Below are positions 10,501 to 18,134 of a DNA stretch of 61,466 bases, piece after piece; within the stretch, counting starts at the first letter, position 1, and each line of letters begins with the position of its first letter. Origin of the DNA: Anaerolineae bacterium (lineage in GTDB: Bacteria; Chloroflexota; Anaerolineae; B4-G1; SLSP01); assembly GCA_026645815.1 (NCBI GenBank), contig JAPKMR010000020.1, forward strand, positions 1 through 61,466, written 5' to 3'. The notes below the pieces were generated by a model. The model ran no database searches and was not told the DNA's origin. It worked only from the letters and a program-made list of their open reading frames with translations. The translations under genes were made by a program, and so were the position numbers.

Positions 10501-13500
10501 GGGTGAGCGGAGCCGCTATATTCGCGGTCAATTCGAAGAGCTCAACACCAGTTTTGAGTTTGCCATGCGTCTACTTCCAAGCAGATTCTATTGGGTAGAG
10601 GAGAACCTTCCCTGGCAACTCCATGGCAGCCAAACCGCGCTCAACCCTTGGGCGATCTCCTTCGATGACTTTGTCACAGCTGATCGTCTGGGCTATTCCC
10701 CACCGGATCCCGAGGCCTATCTTCCCTTGCCCGACAACAACCTGGGTTACCTGCGCGTGCCCTACACCGATCCCACGGGGGAATCCGCCGTCATCAACGC
10801 CGCGGGCTTCAGCGGCGAGTTGAGCACAACGCAGCGCATCGTTTACAGCACCGGACAGCCCGCAGCCTTTATCATCACCGCCGCCAACGGCGCAGAAATC
10901 CAGATTGAGAATAGCCAAATCCTTGGCGGCGCGCTCTTAGGCGCGAGTGCTCAACTGCGGTACTTGCCGTATGCTATGTTCAGGGAATACCTCGCTGTTG
11001 GAAAGGGCTGCCTCGGCGGCACAGGCGATAGCGCAGTCTACTGTTACAGCAACGTGGGCGCCGCGGATGTCACGAGCCTTCTGACCGTGGAACCCGACGA
11101 TGGCACGGCATTCGCCATTCAGGAAGAGGGCAAAGTCATTGAAGGGGTCACTGTTGATCAATTTCCCGCGTGGACGGGCTTCACGGCACGGACGACCCGC
11201 GCTTCGCTCTACGTTGCGGGCGCAGCCTTCTCCGGCACTCCCAGTTCCTGGGCGCCGCTGCCGGCAGAGAATGCCTGGCGGCAGTATTCACTGGAAGTAG
11301 GCGGCGATCTGGATCCCGGGATCAGCCTCAACGCCGAAATGGAGCATTCGAACTACGCCTGCTACACCCCCTCGCTCTTCGAAGACACCAACATGGACCT
11401 TTACGTCCGCCGTGGCGGCGTGAGCGAGTTCCTCGGCATTTACGAGAGCACAAGCCCTGCAGAACGGGTCAATGCCTACGATTACCAGGAGCGGGTGTAT
11501 ATCTTCGAAGCGGTCTTCGTGGACAACGGCGTCGTACCCGATCCTGCGCTCAACTTCCGAAGCCAACTCTACCTACCTTATCCCACGGATGCTGCCTTCA
11601 ACCTGGTAACCACAGAAGTGCATCCGGTGACCAACTGCCCCGCCAGCGGCACTATCGAGACCCCCACCCTGACACTGCACCAGTACTGGAACTTCGCCGA
11701 GACACCAGTGGCCTACCAATACAATGAGGACCTGCAAGCCTACGGCGGCGCCATCAGCCAGCGCGCCCTCTTTGGGCTGCACGGCACCGCCCGCATCAAC
11801 GGGCTACACGAGCGCTCAACGCTCGACCCCGACCAGGTAATCACCCTCGACACCTACACCGAATGGCTACCTGACGGCGACACGGGCGACGTGACTGCGT
11901 GGCAAGGTGGCTCCGTGCCGCTGGCGTATGCTCAGGTCAGCGGGCTCCCCTTTGCCTTCACCAAAGTGGAGCTCAGCCGTTACTATAGCGATCCAGGGAA
12001 TCCTGCAAGCCTGCCGAGCACCGCCGGCATCTCCATGGTGGATAACTTCGCCCGGCTTCCCGAGGCGCTTGTGGATGCCCAGGGCGAACTGACACCCCAG
12101 AGCCTGAAGGCGTGCGCGTTGAGCAAGCGCATCGGCTGCGGCTTTGTGCTATTGGATGGCAATAGCACTATTCCCCGCTTTGGCGAACCGCAGCCCGCCA
12201 CGGGAAGCTCCGCGGCCCACTATGTTCAGAACCCGCTACCCTTCGACGACTTGCAGGGCCAGTTCCCACTCGCCATCAACCAGCTGGTCAGCGAAACGCT
12301 GCAGCTGCAGGCCCAAGCCAGCAACATACCCTGGATGTGGCCCATCCTCAATAGCGTCGTCGAGCTCAGCGTTACTGTGAACCTGCCCGTCAAATTCCTC
12401 GGCACCACCGAAGGGGTAGTGATTGCCGCGGTGGCCAAAGACGCCGACCTGCTGCCGGATATGCCGCTCTTCCATGGCGACATTGGCGCGGTGATCACGA
12501 TATCCTGGGCCGAGGGTACAGGCTTCGGCGACAAATTCGCGGTCTACGCGGGCTATCCCGCATCCCAGGCGGCCTTCCGCGCGCTGGCGATGAACCGCCC
12601 CGATATCATGGGCGCCGTGCTTCCCTTCGACCTGTGGGAAGACGTCGAAGAGGATGTGACCATCTGGGCTTTCGATAAGTTCGGCTATGAACAGGGCGCC
12701 GGTGGCGAGGATGATCCCGTGGACCTGGCGCGCCAGCTCTGGGAGGAAGAGTGGTGCGGCGCCTGGTCCGGCGAGGTCTGCACCAATCCCAATCCCTTTA
12801 CCGAAGCCTACAGCATCGTGGTGCCCTTGTTGCAGGACCAGCCCGACGGCGCCTTCGGGATGACCGGCCTGACCTCGGGTCAGGCGCTGCAGGATGCGCA
12901 CACGAACCTCAAAGGCGGCGCTGCGGAGATTATCTTCCGGGTGGCAGGCAATGATATCGGCATCGAATCGTTCCGCGGCGGTGCGAATATCCGCTTCGAT
13001 GGTCATGAATTGACCGGACAGGATGACGTCTTCCTAGAGGCCGATTGGATCGCCGTGGAGCTCACCCGTGACGGCCAACTGACCTTTTCCGGCGATACCA
13101 CGCTCCAGGTGATTGATGGCAGCAGCACGCCGGGACATCTCCAAGGCGTGGCGACGTACAACGCTGTGGATGCGTGGCGGGTGGAGGGCGGCGTGACCTT
13201 CGAGCGCCTGGTTCTGAGCAGCGCAGTGGGCCTGGATGTAAGCGCCTCTTTCGTGGTGGGCAAAATCACCGGACATGACGTCGCCTTTGTGGGCCTGATC
13301 GCCGATGTGATCATCTTCACCGAAATCGTCACGATCCCACCTATCGGCGCAACGGCCCTGATCGGCACGCTGGAGAAGGATTGCCCTGTGATCCGCAGCG
13401 CCGGATATGGCGAAGCGCTGGATTACCTCGACGACATGGGCGATGCGCCGCGCTACACAGGCTTCTACGCGAAAGCCTACGGTAGACTCCCGATCATCAT

Positions 13501-13921
13501 GATCCCCTGCGTGATAGAGGTCGAAGGCAATCTAACCCTGCGCTTGTGGTACTTCACGGATGGCTCCGGCGAGAGTTACGGCGGCGATCTTTCGGGCGCG
13601 GTCACCGCCGAGGTTCTGTGCCTCCTCAGCGCACGCGCCAACCTCTCACTCGGCTATGACCGGCTCCAGTATGGTGAGGAACGCGAGAACCGGCTTTGCG
13701 AGGACCCCAGCTGCGACCTCTACTTCGGCAACTTCTGGGTCGCCACAGGCATCGGCTGGTGCTCTCCCAGCAGCTGGGATCGCTGGCAGAACAAAGGCTC
13801 CAACTGGTGGGGCGATGACTGGTGCTACACCTTTGGCGCGTTCGTGCAGCTCACCTACCTCGACCCACCGGGTGGTTGGTGGGATGGATGGGAGTTCGAT
13901 CCGGCGATGGATTTTGAGTGA
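7580..13921 (+). CDS. Giant secreted multidomain surface protein
   Basis: 2113 residues, preceded by AAGGAG at good spacing. Residues 1-38 form a Sec signal peptide (hydrophobic VLISALLLSPIAG, then a likely Ala-x-Ala-type cut). Residues 51-57 read FLPVVMR, a tag also found at the C terminus of the protein at 32625. The first third has fibronectin-III-like stretches (ITLTW/IYLTWDYND, WYRVQVRDSAGNWS). The middle and C-terminal parts are beta-rich, with many aromatic and Asp residues and late Cys residues (CEDPSCDLYFGNFWV), and match no family I can name. No C-terminal anchor or sorting signal is visible. It probably acts outside the cell as an adhesin or scaffold, or in filament or aggregate formation; this is inference. 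Confidence 0.88.
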   Translation: MTAIRLPRIWAFLRTIVLISALLLSPIAGTLPLTKANALDKSSTQNDHFIFLPVVMRDLLPSPGDELIISWAQSIEGTTRKVLLQWNPLEESARLIAAAYGGQYTVFRRSSGETTWQVIGQAHPAANVTEMKALLGVELTLQLRYDLRPDHIGSPLTEQELFNLFEDPLTAFEDPLTARTLATQYYEVGLVLGIAFLDSTAPLGQPVEYRIEKVGGSTRTYLPVSVPDKPIALATPLNLREVWEGPATLGLRPSDRPADANERYKWTEAQQYRAWDGTNYLIWDLQEQPAGASPDDSIRSLNLRGYLIYRAAPGTSTWTVVNPVKEDCQYTDPEDVLKWCTIMIGASGQPTSTVGGPGYFFREDLREVYTEPEHIYTPWLYKVCPSDLLRTQGQCATPVTITARELLPPAPVHEIEVTTTQSPARIYLTWDYNDTAELSPPLRFYVTRNLTFTAPLATWSAVVQPGTTLPYIERPTTNPGTLTIYDPAALNQPFWYRVQVRDSAGNWSAPGVPVRGALYDRTPPALTQPPYDQVVCSNNPLPVTLQVGFAGVSHVVVYRAFDASGPWELIQRVPVSQGAATISDDYIPSSPIYAYYQFEAVDDHGNVSAAVNYCAELTTLLPPPPPQVSTHVECQDNTCDLIITTEDPDNAYQGSEDPIVTIGLPGEEGTTFITTTLHHGITVTIPVNEGAWYTATVSHTPGGPGTTVTGRAVNNFLDTNRHLADLGTMRGARWMTDTVSGEHYVEITMADDDGPPPVAAFRRIPGGNWLQVTSIERPSPYQIEDHSDPSPTQEYEYVVLAFSPNTYEMLGAWQPLTLEALSGGVVALDDPMLSTRTLPSSCSYSRYRPSVVGMQDTISLHNGWAITNLGYYVAVGNDPDCPEEMWSYDPIHAFGDGDLTNGTLTWPLTLYNISVSPGDGAHLGGRIVATTNHDVSGLDVLSTRFYKVEFLPGSAIADVQIQLPPTIKLHESASGERSRYIRGQFEELNTSFEFAMRLLPSRFYWVEENLPWQLHGSQTALNPWAISFDDFVTADRLGYSPPDPEAYLPLPDNNLGYLRVPYTDPTGESAVINAAGFSGELSTTQRIVYSTGQPAAFIITAANGAEIQIENSQILGGALLGASAQLRYLPYAMFREYLAVGKGCLGGTGDSAVYCYSNVGAADVTSLLTVEPDDGTAFAIQEEGKVIEGVTVDQFPAWTGFTARTTRASLYVAGAAFSGTPSSWAPLPAENAWRQYSLEVGGDLDPGISLNAEMEHSNYACYTPSLFEDTNMDLYVRRGGVSEFLGIYESTSPAERVNAYDYQERVYIFEAVFVDNGVVPDPALNFRSQLYLPYPTDAAFNLVTTEVHPVTNCPASGTIETPTLTLHQYWNFAETPVAYQYNEDLQAYGGAISQRALFGLHGTARINGLHERSTLDPDQVITLDTYTEWLPDGDTGDVTAWQGGSVPLAYAQVSGLPFAFTKVELSRYYSDPGNPASLPSTAGISMVDNFARLPEALVDAQGELTPQSLKACALSKRIGCGFVLLDGNSTIPRFGEPQPATGSSAAHYVQNPLPFDDLQGQFPLAINQLVSETLQLQAQASNIPWMWPILNSVVELSVTVNLPVKFLGTTEGVVIAAVAKDADLLPDMPLFHGDIGAVITISWAEGTGFGDKFAVYAGYPASQAAFRALAMNRPDIMGAVLPFDLWEDVEEDVTIWAFDKFGYEQGAGGEDDPVDLARQLWEEEWCGAWSGEVCTNPNPFTEAYSIVVPLLQDQPDGAFGMTGLTSGQALQDAHTNLKGGAAEIIFRVAGNDIGIESFRGGANIRFDGHELTGQDDVFLEADWIAVELTRDGQLTFSGDTTLQVIDGSSTPGHLQGVATYNAVDAWRVEGGVTFERLVLSSAVGLDVSASFVVGKITGHDVAFVGLIADVIIFTEIVTIPPIGATALIGTLEKDCPVIRSAGYGEALDYLDDMGDAPRYTGFYAKAYGRLPIIMIPCVIEVEGNLTLRLWYFTDGSGESYGGDLSGAVTAEVLCLLSARANLSLGYDRLQYGEERENRLCEDPSCDLYFGNFWVATGIGWCSPSSWDRWQNKGSNWWGDDWCYTFGAFVQLTYLDPPGGWWDGWEFDPAMDFE

Positions 13922-13938
13922 CATCAGAAGCTACACCG

Positions 13939-13967
13939 ACCTGGGGAATACTACTTGTTCCCCAGGT
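13939..13967 (+). terminator. Hairpin after the giant gene
   Basis: ACCTGGGGAA pairs with TTCCCCAGGT across a 9-nt loop, 18 nt after the stop codon. There is no clear T-run, so termination may be weak or the hairpin may protect the 3' end. Confidence 0.45.
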
Positions 13968-13976
13968 CCTTCAGAG

Positions 13977-13992
13977 ACTGAGAGTACTCAGT
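13977..13992. repeat. 17-bp-family palindrome, single unit
   Basis: ACTGAGAGTACTCAGT, arms ACTGAG/CTCAGT, lying between the giant gene and the HEAT-repeat gene. It belongs to the dispersed family that disrupts the gene at 44197-44953. Confidence 0.95.
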
Positions 13993-14021
13993 TATCACAA
14001 AAGCATCGGAGGTTTGAGCCA

Positions 14022-14597
14022 ATGGAAAGCAAATCGCTTAACGATCTGCAAATCATCACTCTCGTGGGCAAACTGCTGCTGACACAACGCTTCGACGATT
14101 TGGGTCAGCTCGCGCGTACCGATCCGCGCGTCCTCGAGCAGCTCGCCCACACCATGAAGGATGGTCAGCCTCCCTTCTTCTTCCTTGCCGCCACCGCGTT
14201 GAGCAAGGCAGGCCCCATTGCCACACCCTATCTTCTGGAAGGGCTCACACACCCACAACATCCTGTTCGTCAGTTGGCTGCCATGGCACTCGGGGATACC
14301 GGAGAATCAAGCGCAATCGCGGCTCTTGTGGAGGCATTGAATGACCCGCAGGAGGTGGTACGCCAGGCAGCAGCATTCTCGCTGGGGAAACTCCGCGCGA
14401 GAGATGCCGTGGAAGCGCTCCTGTACCATCTGAAGGACAACAGTGAACTGGTGCGTAACGCGGCGGTAAAAGCACTCGGGTTAATCGGGGATGCACGTGC
14501 CCTACCAGCGCTCCGCCACACAGCCAGCACAGATACCGAGAAGGTGAGCGGTTGGGCAAAAGACGCTATCATGAAAATCCAGGGCACTCACCAGTGA
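14022..14597 (+). CDS. HEAT-repeat protein
   Basis: 191 residues from the ATG at 14022, chosen because GGAGG lies 9-13 bases upstream and because the longer frame beginning at 13560 overlaps the giant gene out of frame. The C-terminal 110 residues hold three to four PBS-lyase-type HEAT repeats (VRQLAAMALGDTGESSAIAALVEAL; VRNAAVKALGLIGDARALPAL). The N-terminal part is helical (LITLVGKLLLTQRFDDL-like). HEAT proteins are adaptor or scaffold proteins, so no enzyme activity is expected. It follows the giant secreted protein and precedes a 70-residue protein by 23 nt, so the last two are probably co-transcribed. Confidence 0.85.
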   Translation: MESKSLNDLQIITLVGKLLLTQRFDDLGQLARTDPRVLEQLAHTMKDGQPPFFFLAATALSKAGPIATPYLLEGLTHPQHPVRQLAAMALGDTGESSAIAALVEALNDPQEVVRQAAAFSLGKLRARDAVEALLYHLKDNSELVRNAAVKALGLIGDARALPALRHTASTDTEKVSGWAKDAIMKIQGTHQ

Positions 14598-14620
14598 CCG
14601 TGTTTTCCACCGGAGATTGG

Positions 14621-14833
14621 ATGGATAATTCCCTGAAGTACCAATCCTATCTGTTGCGAATCTGGACAGTCCATAGCGACGATGAAGAAGAAGGCATCGT
14701 CTGGCGTGGCTCGCTCGAGAGTTCACGAACTGGTACACGCTTCGGTTTCGCCAGCCTGGACGAGCTCTTTGCCTTCATTAGGGCGCAAACGTTCTTGCTC
14801 GAAGATTCCAAATCAGGTGAAGTAGAATCCTGA
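14621..14833 (+). CDS. Small conserved-looking protein of 70 residues
   Basis: It starts at the ATG at 14621 (GGAG just upstream) and begins MDNSLKYQSYLLRIWTVHSD. It contains WRGSLESSRTGTRFGFASL and a hydrophobic C-terminal helix (LDELFAFIRAQTFLL). The protein is acidic with no signal peptide, so probably cytosolic. I do not recognise a named family. The order giant secreted protein, HEAT protein, small protein suggests a shared regulon, which is an inference. Confidence 0.7.
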   Translation: MDNSLKYQSYLLRIWTVHSDDEEEGIVWRGSLESSRTGTRFGFASLDELFAFIRAQTFLLEDSKSGEVES

Positions 14834-14859
14834 CGAATTCGGCATAAGGATCTTTTTTG

Positions 14860-14903
14860 ATGTTTAGGACGCGGCGCCGGGTACGGCGCCGCGTCCTAAA
14901 CAT
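14860..14903 (+). terminator. Perfect 20-bp hairpin downstream of the small gene
   Basis: ATGTTTAGGACGCGGCGCCG pairs exactly with 14884-14903 across a GGTA loop. It lies 27 nt after the stop and is followed by TTCTTTCC. It probably ends this transcript before the riboswitch promoter. Confidence 0.6.
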
Positions 14904-14941
14904 TCTTTCCTCAAAGAGGCGTGTCTGATACCCCAGCAGAT

Positions 14942-14978
14942 TTGCCAGTTGTACGATTTGTGTTAGTATAAGTATACC
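14942..14978 (+). promoter_or_regulatory. Candidate promoter of the riboswitch/ECF operon
   Basis: Two overlapping choices: TTGCCA (14942) with TATAAG (14967), spacer 19; or TTGTAC (14949) with TATACC (14973), spacer 18. Either puts the transcript start about 15-20 nt before riboswitch stem P1. Confidence 0.4.
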
Positions 14979-14997
14979 GTTCTTTGACGAGAAAAAT

Positions 14998-15112
14998 GCT
15001 ATCTCCGAGTTGCATAGCCTAAACGTCAACAGATGAATGGCGTGCAACCGTCAGGGTACAGCGGGAAACGGCTGCGCCTCCCATCTTTGGAAAGGAGATC
15101 GTTGGACGCAGG
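14998..15112 (+). promoter_or_regulatory. Molybdenum/tungsten cofactor (Moco/Tuco) riboswitch, short form without P3
   Basis: P1: ATCTCC (15001-15006) pairs with GGAGAT (15094-15099). P2: GTTGCA/TGCAAC (15009-15014, 15043-15048) plus GCC/GGC, with the loop containing GTCAAC.GAT as in the E. coli moaA leader. CAGGG at 15052 leads into P4 (CAGC/GCTG). This is followed by CGCCTCCC (15075-15082), a 5-nt gap and TGGAAAGG (15088-15095), which matches the E. coli CGCCUCCC-N5-UGGAAAGG core. The CTCCGAG start also fits my memory of the consensus. There is room for only one hairpin between P2 and the core, so P3 is absent. That form has been linked to tungsten cofactor sensing (recalled from the original riboswitch work). 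Confidence 0.82.
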
Positions 15113-15139
15113 TTCGAAGCAATCTTGCGCCCTGCCCTT

Positions 15140-15170
15140 AACGGCGCCCTTTTCAGGGGTGCCGTTTTTA
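15140..15170 (+). terminator. Rho-independent terminator of the riboswitch expression platform
   Basis: ACGGCgCCC pairs with GGGgtGCCGT around TTTTCA, followed by TTTTTA. It lies between the aptamer and the first gene's start (15204), as expected for transcriptional control of the operon by cofactor level. Which state forms with ligand cannot be read directly. Confidence 0.85.
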
Positions 15171-15203
15171 CTGCCAAAGACGATCATGATCGTTGGAGTT
15201 AGA

Positions 15204-16580
15204 ATGCAAACAAATCGCTATCATTTCTCAACACGCGATTTACTCATGATGGCGGCGCTCGCTGCCCTGGGCGGCGTGACCGGCACCTACGTCACTGCCG
15301 CTGGAAAGGTGCTCAATTCCTTCGTGGGCGCGCCGGGTTCCATGCAATGGGCTGCCGGATTGCACGTCCTGTGGCTGGTGCTCGCTGTGGGGCTGACCGG
15401 CAAGCAAGGCGCCGGAACGGTAACGGCAGTGCTCAAGGGCGCCGTCGAACTCTTTACCGGCAATCTCCACGGGATTTTGGTAGTGCTCGTGGATATCGTC
15501 GCCGGGCTGCTGGTAGACCTTGGATTCCTGCCCTTCCGTGACAAAGACCGCCTTCCGGTGTATCTCCTGGCGGGGGGGCTGGCTTCAGCCTCAAACGTCT
15601 TCGTCTTCCAACTCTTTGCTGCCCTGCCGGCTGATATTCTCTCCTACGGCGCGATGCTGCTCGCGGGCTTGCTGGCGGCAATCTCCGGGGTGGTGTTTGC
15701 CGGATTCCTGGGTCACACATTGGTGGCTATTTTGCGCCGCGCCGGCGTCATCAAAGATCGTGAGCCGCGCCCAATGGGACGGCGCGCCTATCCAGTTTTC
15801 CTGGCAACCGTTGTCGTGCTTGCCGTTGTGCTAACTTTTTACTTGCGGCACACGCTCGCGGGACCGCCCGCGTTACCTATCGCCGGAGCGGTTGCTGCAC
15901 CCTACGCCTTTCCCGAAGAGCATGGCGACCTTCCCACCGTTACAGCTGCTGGCATCACCCGACAAGCCTCAGAACGCTACACGGGTATTCCCCTGCGCGA
16001 CCTGATCGCGGCAGCGCAGCCTAACGCCGATGCCAGTAAGGTTCTCATCCAGGGAACGGATGGCTACACATTCTTCATCAGCATGGAAGAAGTACAGAAT
16101 AACGGGGGCTTGCTCCTGGTCCCCCAAGGCCGCAGCGAAGATACCCCCGGGTTGGGTACAACCTACGATATCACCGGCGCGGAGAGTAACAAAGCCTGGG
16201 TACGTGGTGTTGCTAACCTCACCGTCATTGGCGAGACCCGATTGCCCATCACTGGCGCATTGGCAAAGCCCACTCCCTTTGATCCTACCGACTGGCAGGC
16301 AAAGATGGATGCTTATTCAATAAACATCGGCGACGGTGCGCGCAAATTGCAGGGGGTACCGCTAAGCGCCGTGCTGGCAACATCGAAGCCCAGTGCCGAC
16401 GCCACAACCGTGACGCTGGTATCCACAGAGGATGAAACCGAAATGCCGCTCGCGGGAATCATGGCTGATGACGACATTCGCCTCTTCACCGTCTTTACGC
16501 CGGAATTAGTAACTTTTGTCGTGGCTCGCACGGATGGGAGCATTCTCTCCAACGGCGTTACCGAAATCCAGGTGCATTGA
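15204..16580 (+). CDS. ECF transporter S component (YkoE-like) fused to two sulfite-oxidase-fold-like modules
   Basis: 458 residues from the ATG at 15204 (GGAG at 15195). The frame runs open back to 15033, but that stretch is the riboswitch leader. Residues about 8-190 form five to six membrane helices like a YkoE-type substrate-binding subunit, with SMQWAAGLHVLW and GAVELFTGNLHGI. A further helix (VFLATVVVLAVVLTFYL) at 200-220 leads to an extracytoplasmic region with two tandem modules (GIPLRDLIAAAQPNADASKV.. and GVPLSAVLATSKPSADATTV..). These resemble the molybdopterin-oxidoreductase (sulfite oxidase) fold but lack the Moco-ligating Cys. It is first in the riboswitch operon, directly before EcfA and EcfT. 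YkoE relatives carry thiamine precursors; here the riboswitch and the modules argue for a pterin-type cofactor (inference). Confidence 0.85.
   Translation: MQTNRYHFSTRDLLMMAALAALGGVTGTYVTAAGKVLNSFVGAPGSMQWAAGLHVLWLVLAVGLTGKQGAGTVTAVLKGAVELFTGNLHGILVVLVDIVAGLLVDLGFLPFRDKDRLPVYLLAGGLASASNVFVFQLFAALPADILSYGAMLLAGLLAAISGVVFAGFLGHTLVAILRRAGVIKDREPRPMGRRAYPVFLATVVVLAVVLTFYLRHTLAGPPALPIAGAVAAPYAFPEEHGDLPTVTAAGITRQASERYTGIPLRDLIAAAQPNADASKVLIQGTDGYTFFISMEEVQNNGGLLLVPQGRSEDTPGLGTTYDITGAESNKAWVRGVANLTVIGETRLPITGALAKPTPFDPTDWQAKMDAYSINIGDGARKLQGVPLSAVLATSKPSADATTVTLVSTEDETEMPLAGIMADDDIRLFTVFTPELVTFVVARTDGSILSNGVTEIQVH
16149..16163. repeat. In-frame 15-bp palindrome in the S-component fusion gene
   Basis: GGGTTGGGTACAACC encodes part of PGLGTTYD in the first extracytoplasmic module. 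It is identical to 1316-1330 and to the first unit at 6166. Confidence 0.9.
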
Positions 16581-16649
16581 GCCACCGGTGGAAACACTTG
16601 CAGTGCTCACGCAATCCGGCAGCGGATGGATTTCAGGCGCGGTAATCAG

Positions 16650-18134
16650 ATGATCTCCATCCAGGATTTCTCTTTTCGCTTTCGCGGCAGCGCGCGTTAC
16701 GCGTTGCGCGAGGTGAACCTTAACATCGCCATGGGGGATTTCGTAGTGCTCACAGGGCCTTCAGGCTGTGGCAAATCCACGCTGGCTCTCGCCCTGGGAG
16801 GCTTCCTCTTCAACCAATACGATGGCGAAGCCCAGGGCGAAATCACCGTTGCGGGAATGGATGTGCGCCATACCCCCATCTATGATACAGCCGAAGTCGT
16901 AGGCCTGGTGCAGCAAAACCCCGAAGCGCAGTTTTGCACCCTCACAGTCCAAGATGAAGTGGCTTTCGGCCTGGAAAACCGCTGTTTGCCGCGCGCGGAA
17001 ATTCAAGAGCGCCTCACCTGGGCGCTCGATGTAGTCGGCGCACGTCACCTGGAAGGGCGCACGCTCGCCACGCTCTCCGGTGGTGAGAAACAGCGCATTG
17101 CAGTCGCCGCAGTGATGGCAGCGCGCCCCCAGGTACTCATCTTCGATGAACCGACCTCCAACCTGGACCCCACGGCAACCGCGCAAATCTTCGACGTGAT
17201 TGCGCGCATTCGGGAGCTGGATGGCATCACGGTCATCGTCATCGAACACAAGACGGCCTACCTGGAACGCTTCGCGCCGCGCTGGGTGCGGATGGAGTCC
17301 GGGCGCATCAGCGCCACCGCCCGGCAAGGTCACAACAGCTCCACAACCCTGACAAAAACACCTCCAGTCGCAAATCTCTGCCCCGCCCTCGCCCACCCGA
17401 CGCCCCTCTTAAAGGTCGAAAGGCTCTGTGCCGGTTACAACGAACAGACTGTATTGCACGATGTATCGCTGACCGCAGGACCGGGCGAGTTCGTTGCCAT
17501 CATGGGGGACAATGGCTCGGGTAAATCCACCTTCTTACAGTGTCTGTTGGGCTTACTGCGACCCACAGCCGGCAAAATCGAAATACTGGGACAGGATGCC
17601 GGGCGCGCCCCCGTTTCACAGCTGGCACGGCAGATTGCCTATGTCTTCCAAAATCCCAATCACCAGCTCTTCGCCGATAGCGTCTGGCAGGAAGCAACCC
17701 TCGCACCACGCAACTTTGGCGTATGGGACAACAAGGTTGAACAGAACATCGAAACCATGTTGCAGCTCAGCGGTCTCGCCGACCGCCGCGCCGACCATCC
17801 CTACCGCCTGAGTTACGGCGAGAAGCGCCGGCTCAACCTGCTAGCCATGCTCGGTTATGCCCCACACCTGCTCCTGCTCGATGAGATCCTCATTGGACAG
17901 GATCCAGAAAACGCGGCGCGCCTGCTACAGTGGGTCACCACGTGCGTGGCAACGGGCAGCACGGCACTCCTGGTACACCACGCGCCCGCCGTGGTGCGCC
18001 CCTATGCGCACCGTCTGTTGTTCTTCGAGCAAGGACGATTGCTGATAGATGCACCCTCGGAGGCGGGATTCGCACGATTGGCAGAGTTGGGCAAGACGGC
18101 TTATCTGGCATTCAGCGACGGAGGGTCACTGTGA
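16650..18134 (+). CDS. ECF transporter ATPase, fused EcfA-EcfA
   Basis: 494 residues with two complete ABC domains in one chain. Domain 1 has Walker A GPSGCGKST (about residue 40), signature LSGGEKQR and Walker B VLIFDEPTSNLDP. Domain 2 has GDNGSGKST, the degenerate signature LSYGEKRR, and LLLDEILIGQD, in which the usual Pro-Thr after Glu is replaced. The start at 16650 (MISIQDFSFRF) fits the fold; an upstream ATG at 16626 is possible. Fused A-A proteins also occur in the YkoEDC thiamine-precursor system, agreeing with the S component. The next gene, EcfT, overlaps the stop codon (GTGA), so the two are translationally coupled. Confidence 0.93.
   Translation: MISIQDFSFRFRGSARYALREVNLNIAMGDFVVLTGPSGCGKSTLALALGGFLFNQYDGEAQGEITVAGMDVRHTPIYDTAEVVGLVQQNPEAQFCTLTVQDEVAFGLENRCLPRAEIQERLTWALDVVGARHLEGRTLATLSGGEKQRIAVAAVMAARPQVLIFDEPTSNLDPTATAQIFDVIARIRELDGITVIVIEHKTAYLERFAPRWVRMESGRISATARQGHNSSTTLTKTPPVANLCPALAHPTPLLKVERLCAGYNEQTVLHDVSLTAGPGEFVAIMGDNGSGKSTFLQCLLGLLRPTAGKIEILGQDAGRAPVSQLARQIAYVFQNPNHQLFADSVWQEATLAPRNFGVWDNKVEQNIETMLQLSGLADRRADHPYRLSYGEKRRLNLLAMLGYAPHLLLLDEILIGQDPENAARLLQWVTTCVATGSTALLVHHAPAVVRPYAHRLLFFEQGRLLIDAPSEAGFARLAELGKTAYLAFSDGGSL

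Noticed and set aside
15000..15170. TPP riboswitch before a YkoE-type gene
   Set aside because: No CTGAGA or ACCTGATCTGG-type thiamine-box elements, while Moco-motif features are present.
15033..15203. In-frame extension of the S-component gene back to 15033
   Set aside because: The stretch is the riboswitch aptamer and its terminator. The ATG at 15204 has a proper ribosome site.
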